DNA of 64,000 nt from Maylandia zebra (taxonomy: Eukaryota; Chordata; Actinopteri; Cichliformes; Cichlidae), in the NCBI RefSeq assembly GCF_041146795.1, contig NC_135179.1:8157547-8221546 (forward strand), written 5' to 3'. The notes beneath the pieces were generated by a model that was not told the origin of the DNA, ran no database searches, and saw nothing but the letters and a program-made list of their open reading frames with translations. The position numbers and the translations under genes were made by a program. This document shows, in pieces, positions 58,901-64,000 of this stretch. Each line of letters begins with the position of its first letter. The first letter of the stretch is position 1.

Positions 58901-60223
58901 CTGAACACATCATTAGCAGGTCCCAGGACTAACACAGAAAACCACTGTGTGACTCGTCATTGTGACAAAACGTTTCTCCCACTGACACTGCTTTTGGGAT
59001 TAATTAATTAATTTGGGATTCCTGCCCTCTGGGAGGCGCCACAGGAGCCTCCGGACTAAGACCACCAGGTACCGGAACAGCTTCTTCCCCACAGCTGTCA
59101 GACTCCTGAACTCTGCCTCCTGACATCTGACCCACGTTAAACTCATGGACTGAACATACACACACCCACAATGGACAACTGTACCCTCAAACACAATAAT
59201 AACATGGACTGAACCACCACTCACAACCACCAGCACTTTATATAGCCTCTGTAGAAATTATCCACACCCTCACTTATCTTAACTGCACTACTGTATAGCT
59301 CTGTGTAAATAACCATTCTGTACATTCGATAATCTTTAATCCTACAACTGTTTACAACTTGCATAGTTCCCATCAGGGCCGGCCAGTGGCATAGGCCGTA
59401 TAGGCAAATGCTAAGGGCGCCGTCCATCAGGGGGTGCCAGTGCCACAAATGTTGAAAAAAAAAAAAAAAAAGAAGAAGAAGTTGGTACTATTATTTCTAA
59501 ATACAAAAAATAATCCCACGTTAATTAAAATGCAAAGTAAAGCTTATTTAATAGAAATATTATTTGTTACAACATTACACTACACTGCTGATGTAGGGGG
59601 GCGCCACCTAAAATCTTGCCTAGGGCGCCAGATTGGTTAGAGCCGTTTCTGGTTCCCATTTCTATATAGCTGTATATCTCAGATTCTGTAAAGTTATTTA
59701 TTTCATATTCTGTATAGTTTTTCATATTTATATCCTGTTCATAGCCTGTACATAGCTTGTACTCACTACAGCCTGTACATACTTATAGTTATAGAATATT
59801 CACAACATACTTCATACCGTGTACATTATAACATACCATAATAGACCCATTTCTGTAATATACTCGAATATCTATATTATTGCTAATATATATTGTAATA
59901 TATCTATATCACTAAAGCACTTCTGGATGGATGCAAACTGCATTTCGTTGCCCTGTACCTGTGCATGTGCAATGACAATAAAGTTGAATTCTATTCTATT
60001 CTATTCTATTCTAATGCAATTTTATTTATATAGCACCAAAAATGGCAACAACAGTCGCTTTATATTGTACCTTAGAGAGTCTCTAATAACACAGAAAAAC
60101 ATGCGGACTCCACAAAGAAAGGTCCCGGCCAGATGGAGGATTCGAACCCTGGACCGTTTCGCTGTTAGGCAATATATTAATCTACTTACCAGTGACAAGC
60201 AGATAAACTTCGCTGTGCCTCAT
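55854..60223 (-). CDS. Six-exon gene for a small secreted or surface protein, family unknown
   Basis: Coding exons on minus: 60223-60190, 57740-57610, 57419-57297, 57115-57088, 56993-56955, 55936-55854. All introns are GT-AG; phases are 1, 0, 0, 1, 1, and the 438 coding bases give 145 residues and a TAG stop. The N-terminus MRHSEVYLLVTAAALVVLCC is a clear signal peptide. The mature part has cysteines at about 26, 47, 83, 93, 104, 108 and 124, and N-glycosylation sequons at N53, N63, N72 and N88. Residues 127-141 (TFITVFIMVLQLQCL) are hydrophobic with only four residues after them, suggesting a GPI-attachment signal or a short anchor. The first intron is 2.4 kb and full of transposons. I recognise no family; the Ly6/uPAR CCxxDxCN motif is absent. 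Expression is unproven. Confidence 0.72.
56955..56993 (-). CDS. Orphan gene exon 5, with NAGNAG acceptor
   Basis: A 39-bp exon reading GCSGTTNPQKSE, with donor GAAG|gtaaaa. The acceptor is ttacagcag, so splicing after either AG keeps the frame and adds or drops one residue. Confidence 0.65.
57088..57115 (-). CDS. Orphan gene exon 4
   Basis: A 28-bp exon reading GIQHTTSCF, phase 0 to phase 1, with a strong gtgagt donor and a tctgcttag acceptor. Its short length makes it invisible to simple frame scans. Confidence 0.65.
57297..57419 (-). CDS. Orphan gene exon 3
   Basis: A 123-bp exon, exactly 41 codons. It begins GHVLVNNNETVTG and includes NSSIRTLLTRACLK and NYSRDCVSE, with three N-glycosylation sequons. 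Acceptor tgctttcag, donor GAG|gtgtta. Confidence 0.72.
57610..57740 (-). CDS. Orphan gene exon 2
   Basis: 131 bp, acceptor cttttcttag, donor ACT|gtaggt. It completes the signal peptide and encodes DISCSVTEDAYGTLYTV and TRCIYSWMNST. The frame stays open beyond the donor, but only this donor joins exon 3 in phase. Confidence 0.72.
58394..58431. repeat. Perfect 38-bp palindrome, collapsed MITE
   Basis: The sequence equals its own reverse complement, with GGCCTCGAGGCC at its centre. It consists of the two outer arms of the CAGGGGTG MITE family (copies at 32868 and 58642) fused with the interior gone. It lies in intron 1 of the orphan gene. Confidence 0.93.
58642..58866. mobile_element. hAT-type MITE, CAGGGGTA copy 2
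   Basis: A 225-bp copy of the 32868 element. It starts CAGGGGTAGGCAACTCCAGG and ends with the complement. The flanks CTCTGGAG and CTCTGGAA match at seven of eight positions, consistent with an older 8-bp duplication. It lies in intron 1 of the orphan gene. Confidence 0.85.
59022..59123 (+). pseudogene. C-terminal fragment of a LINE reverse-transcriptase polyprotein
   Basis: Thirty-three open codons before a TGA, carrying the RN(S/R)FFP.AVRLLN motif found at the end of many fish non-LTR polyproteins. Catalytic domains are absent because of 5' truncation. Confidence 0.7.
59374..59651. mobile_element. hAT MITE, 278 bp, nested in the LINE tail
   Basis: Perfect 8-bp duplication GTTCCCAT (59366-59373 and 59652-59659). 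The ends are CAGGGCCGGC on the left, and CAGAAACGGC as the reverse complement of the right end. The interior repeats GGGCGCC near both ends and has an A-run. Non-coding. Confidence 0.88.
60014..60090 (+). repeat. Fragment of the 50030 repeat family
   Basis: ATTTATATAGCACCAAAAAT and CAACAGTCGCTTTATATTGT match the head of the long repeat, after which the likeness ends. It abuts the LINE tail and lies about 100 bp from exon 1 of the orphan gene. Confidence 0.55.
60190..60223 (-). CDS. Orphan gene exon 1: start of signal peptide
   Basis: ATG at 60223-60221 begins MRHSEVYLLVT and runs to a strong donor CTG|gtaagt, leaving in phase 1. Joined to exon 2 it gives a continuous hydrophobic signal core. 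Confidence 0.7.
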
Positions 60224-61064
60224 TCTTGCGGTGATACTCGCAAGTCCTTTCCCCAAATCCGATTTAATATGCTGGTTTAGCCTCTAATGTATCCAAGTGC
60301 TCTGCCCGCTCAGTGAAGAAGTGCTTCTCCTTCTCCTGTGAAAATGAAAGCGCAACTCCTCGTGGTGGGAGAGGGGGTGGTGGACCAGGTCGGCTAGATA
60401 GAACTCACTTTGACGCGAATTACTGAGTATGCATGCACGTTTTGGGTTTTTTTTAAACGTCAAAGGATATGCCATCTAATACAGACACAAATGAAACTGA
60501 TAAACACTTTTTGTTTTGTTTTTTACTTTTTTCCACTTTGCGGGGAGTAAGTGCACCCTCCCTGCGAGGTGCGCCTGCTGCTTGCCGCACAGGGAGGAGA
60601 GATTCTCTGGCTGGCTCTAACGGCATCTAATAACCAGCTCGCAAAATAAAGCAAAATAAAAATAAACCAAACACAAAAACACAAGACCTTGTGATACAGA
60701 CTTATAATGTGCACCGACCTGTTTTCTAAATTCTATAACACACATATACACAAAAAGTGAGCCAGAGAGCCCTCTGTGCGCCTGCTTGCTGCTGAGCTGC
60801 TGTGCTGTCCTGAAGTCTCACACACAACCGAAAGGAGAGGAGAGCGAGCTGCTTCAAAACAGAGCACATTTCATTCACAATGTTATCAATCCAAGCCCAT
60901 TAAGTTAATTATTTTTTCCTGGGTTGTGTGAAATATTAGGGGGAAACAATCCTATACAAACTGAATCTGTGCACTAAGGTGTAGGACTAATAGGTTATGT
61001 TGTGATGATTCTCTGGTTGGCGGATGGATGCTGATATTGAGTGCAAAATTAACACCAATGGAAG
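60224..61064. other. Upstream region of the orphan gene, with transposon-derived sequence
   Basis: On minus this is the 5' UTR and promoter side of the six-exon gene; no TATA box is evident near 60250-60450. From about 60530 to 61064 the sequence looks like the 5' region of the hAT/ZMYM-type element whose first exon is at 61065. Confidence 0.4.
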
Positions 61065-61146
61065 ATGGACAAGAAAAGTTCAAATCCATCAGGTGCTCAG
61101 TTTAGAAAAAAGAGAAAAGAGGAGGAGAAACGAGCAAAAGATACAA
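61065..61146 (+). pseudogene. First-exon remnant of a hAT/ZMYM-type transposase
   Basis: ATG opens MDKKSSNPSGAQFRKKRKEE followed by EKRAKDT, then a strong donor gtaagc at 61147. A KxSGAxxRKxRKxxE start is typical of fish hAT-like transposases related to ZMYM/DUF4371 proteins. No downstream transposase exons are present, so it is a 5' remnant. Confidence 0.6.
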
Positions 61147-61649
61147 GTAAGCAGATGTGACATTGGATAATGGCAGCTATTATGACATGTATCCTGAAAC
61201 AAGATAACATTAGGATAGTGAAAACTTCTGTTTACGTTCGTTAGCCACTTGGCTATGAACGTAAACAGTAGACAGACAGTAGACACTGATGTGGCTTATT
61301 GAATCTTTTGGCCTGTGTTCAGCACAATATTAACTGGCCATTAAGTGGAAGACGTGTATTGTTTATCTGTCCCGTATTCTCAATGTATTACAAATTATAA
61401 TGGCCATTTGTTAGCTGTTTGCATTCCTGTCATAGACAGTAAGATCTCTATAACACACTTCCATAATTTCATTGTACATGTACAGTGAAAACAAAGGGCT
61501 ATTTTAATCTATTCTATCATAAGTTTTCATCCAGTACTACTGAAGGGAACGTGCAGGGAACAAAGCACCACAACTTTCCAGTTTTTTCATTGGCTAGGAA
61601 AAATTATAGGACAGAGCAAAGAAGGACAAAAATCAAAATGAGCACTCTC

Positions 61650-63321
61650 AGGTTTCTCTAAATATAAACTTTTAATGTTCCAATAATAAAATACAGTGGC
61701 AGAGCAGTCTTCAGATACAGTGAAGTTAAATGGAAATACAACTTCCATGAAGCTGGGTTAGAAGATTTTCATTATGTCATGCAGTATAAAAATGCCTCAA
61801 GACCATATTCTTTAATAAAATCTAGTACTGTACACCAGGTACAAATTATATGTATATAAAAGATCCTCCAAAAACGTACCAACTCTGCATTTCCACACAC
61901 ACATCCAAACACACCTTGTTTGTTTGTAGCTGTGTGTTAAATGCCTGTGCTTAGAATATTAATGGAATGAATTTGGTATTTTAATAGTAAGTATCTTAAT
62001 TCATATCTATATAGACATTTCATAATAGTATATTTTAAATATATACAGTAAAATAATCTGGCATTTAAACATTGACATGGACATATATCTGCCTTCTTAT
62101 ATGCAAAAAATATATTTTTAGCTTTAATAAAGACATTTAAGGAAAAATGATTTTCTCTACAAGCTTAGCAAAAAGATTACAATCTATATTAAAGGGGTTA
62201 CAGACAGTAAGAAGTACGGGATAAACACTTTCACAGCTTGACCTTGAAAAGAAACGCTGGTTTTGTGGCAAGACCTGGTTAAGCTATGTTGCTGCTGGGT
62301 TTTGGTTTGAGGTTTCCACAACCTCAGGAATATTCCACACTGAACCAGTTAATGACATGACACTGGTGGCTGTGCAGTGATTATAAAGGCTGAAACTAAT
62401 TAAACACTAATTGTGCTTGTTTGCAAGCCAAATTTACCACTGATATATAACCTATCACAGAGAGGGATGGATATTGTTCTGATTTTAAAAATCAGCTATC
62501 AATATTTATCATTACCTTATTGGTATTCTCGGTGATGCTGATATTTCACAAGAAAATCTGAACATTTGTCCACCTACTGAGAACAGGCTTGATTTGGGTT
62601 GCTAATTCATTAATAATTGATTAAAAATGGATGCCATTGCTTTGCATTTTTAGTTTGGCAAATCCTTTCGCTATCATCATCATCAGAGCTGGGTGGCTAC
62701 ATTGAGGGCTAGTTTCCAAAGTGGAAGCTTTTGGTTTTAGCCTGATTACAAAAGAAAAAGAAAGTTATAAAGAGAAGCTTATAGGAGGAAGACATACTGT
62801 AGCTGAAGTTCTGTCACACTACACCTAAACTAATCAAACTATACACCTCATAATATGCAATACAGTAGACAATACATGCTTCCTCAAATCACATCAATAC
62901 ACTGATTCTCCTGAAATGATTGAACTCAAAACAAAAAAAATGAGTAAATGACACATGAAAGAGGAAATATACAATCATATTTTCCCAGAACCTGGCAAGC
63001 GGTGGCATGTTTATAGAATTCAATATTAGAGATTATGTTACCTTACTTAGCGGAGGATAATTTCAACTCCAACATGAAAGTGGGGCAAAGCAGGTATATT
63101 TCTGTAATATAGGAACACTGCTACTCAAAATGTAGAGGCAGTACTGTAAAAAGCTTAAAAACTGTTTTGAGCATATATGTTTGAAGGCATTCGTGATAAA
63201 GAATAAAGGATGTATCATCAGCCGGTGTTGACGATGAATAAAAAGAACCAGAATTTTAATTACTTAACGGGCAGACAAATGAATTTCCGATGCTTTCTAG
63301 ATGTGCTGGGCCTTCACATTT
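61650..63321 (-). other. Likely 3' UTR of the tandem gene
   Basis: Non-coding AT-rich sequence between the stop at 63322 and an ATTAAA on minus (TTTAAT on plus, about 61668-61673). No other gene or complete mobile element is visible in it. The 3' limit is a guess. Confidence 0.4.
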
Positions 63322-63549
63322 TTACCGGTTCCTCCTCAGGACACAACTGTAACAGAGCAATAACAGATTTTTATACATAATATGCAAGATGAGCATGAGG
63401 TTAAAGTGTGTGCAAAAGTGAACAGAAATGAACGAAGCCTGGTTATAAGTCTAAATATTTATATTTAAAATACCTCAAAAGTCCCAGCAGCAACACCAGC
63501 ACCAAGAACGACACGCTGGCAATATTGCTCCAGTACTGTCGAGAAATCC
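63322..63549 (-). CDS. Last two coding exons of a second small membrane-protein gene (partial)
   Basis: Minus exons 63549-63474 (acceptor gctcttgcag, donor GAG|gtattt) and 63346-63322 (acceptor ctctgttacag) join in phase 2. Together they read ISRQYWSNIASVSFLVLV, then LLLGLLSCVLRRNR and TAA. That is a single membrane span with a short basic cytoplasmic tail. The first of these exons enters in the same phase as exon 6 of the six-exon gene, after a similar acceptor, and both have a Trp at the edge of the hydrophobic stretch. A tandem-duplicate relationship is therefore likely but rests on little sequence. Earlier exons lie beyond the window. Confidence 0.6.
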
Positions 63550-64000
63550 CTGCAAGAGCAAAGAGTTTAACGGTTCATCTGCTGAAATCTCCATTATACA
63601 TGATTCTAATCAAAATCTATAAGACAGTCCTGTATCCCTCCTAAATTGGCGTCTTTGAAAGGTGGAAAGTTTAGTAATAGACATTTTTCGACACTCCTTG
63701 TCTTTTATCTGTCCCGAATTGTCGCTTTTTTATTTAGTTTGCTAAAGACAAAAGCTCTTTCTACTGAAACCTCAAGACAATTCAACTGGTCTTTAACTGT
63801 CATCACCTAAATTCACACCTCTCAGAGACTAACCACATAGGTTCTAAATTTCCCTTTACAAGGGACAAATCCTAACTCACTTAGCTCACTGTGAAATCAG
63901 CGAGCAATGTCTTACAGTCCATAGATTTGTTTTACAAGTCATTTACAAATTAATAACTGAGAAAGTCAGGCTGGGAGTCTGTTGCTGTCTCGTGTGTTGT
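63550..64000 (-). other. Intron of the second gene, no exon recognised
   Basis: I looked for counterparts of exons 4 and 5 of the six-exon gene and saw none, so the next upstream exon probably lies past the window edge. Confidence 0.5.

Larger units (their letters stand above)
59022..60013 (+). mobile_element. 3' end of a non-LTR retrotransposon, split by a hAT MITE
   Basis: The 5' part encodes the end of a reverse-transcriptase polyprotein: LPSGRRHRSLRTKTTRYRNS followed by FFPTAVRLLNSAS and a stop at 59121-59123. An AT-rich 3' UTR follows, ending ACAATGACAATAAAGTTGAA plus ATTCT repeats. The copy is 5'-truncated and interrupted at 59374-59651 by a MITE. It sits in intron 1 of the orphan gene, in the opposite orientation. 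Confidence 0.8.

Noticed and set aside
1..64000. CRISPR arrays, operons, bacterial promoters or ribosome binding sites.
   Set aside because: None seen. Intron structure and repeat content show a vertebrate nuclear genome, so these do not apply.

Overview
The window comes from a ray-finned (teleost) fish genome, probably a percomorph. The DNA is AT-rich, genes are split by GT-AG introns, and the repeats are fish-type: hAT, piggyBac-like and Harbinger elements, LINE tails, tRNA-headed SINE-like copies and a solo LTR. Almost all long open frames here are chance; real coding sequence was found by splice sites, reading-phase continuity and family resemblance. Similarities to named families are from memory, because no search could be run.

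Positions 1-15.7 kb, plus strand: the 3' part of a contactin-associated protein gene, best matched to CNTNAP5. Eight exons encode the second EGF repeat, the fourth laminin-G domain, the membrane span and a short tail ending in EYFI, followed by a roughly 2 kb 3' UTR. The introns hold a TTAA-flanked piggyBac-like MITE and one other interspersed repeat.

Positions 15.7-55.7 kb: a long stretch with no confident host gene, only repeats and unassigned AT-rich sequence. The main elements are a 1.0 kb hAT derivative (18657-19678), a 1.0 kb retroposon with a 16-bp target duplication (22171-23171), a 3.0 kb Harbinger element (33687-36674) and a 696-bp solo LTR (47704-48399). The Harbinger element carries an uninterrupted four-exon transposase and a convergent Myb-like gene that is broken only by a one-base frame slip. 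One candidate terminal exon (51912-52081) may belong to an unrecognised plus-strand gene.

Positions 55.7-64 kb, minus strand: a six-exon gene whose exons join in frame into a 145-residue protein with a signal peptide, four N-glycosylation sequons, spaced cysteines and a hydrophobic C-terminus. I do not recognise its family. Upstream of it, at 63322-63549, lie the last two coding exons of what looks like a tandem relative, with a membrane span and a short basic tail. The large first intron of the six-exon gene (57741-60189) is packed with nested transposons, and a remnant of a hAT/ZMYM-type transposase exon lies between the two genes.

The possible tandem pair of small surface or secreted proteins is the best candidate for something undescribed. 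The near-intact Harbinger element is the second.
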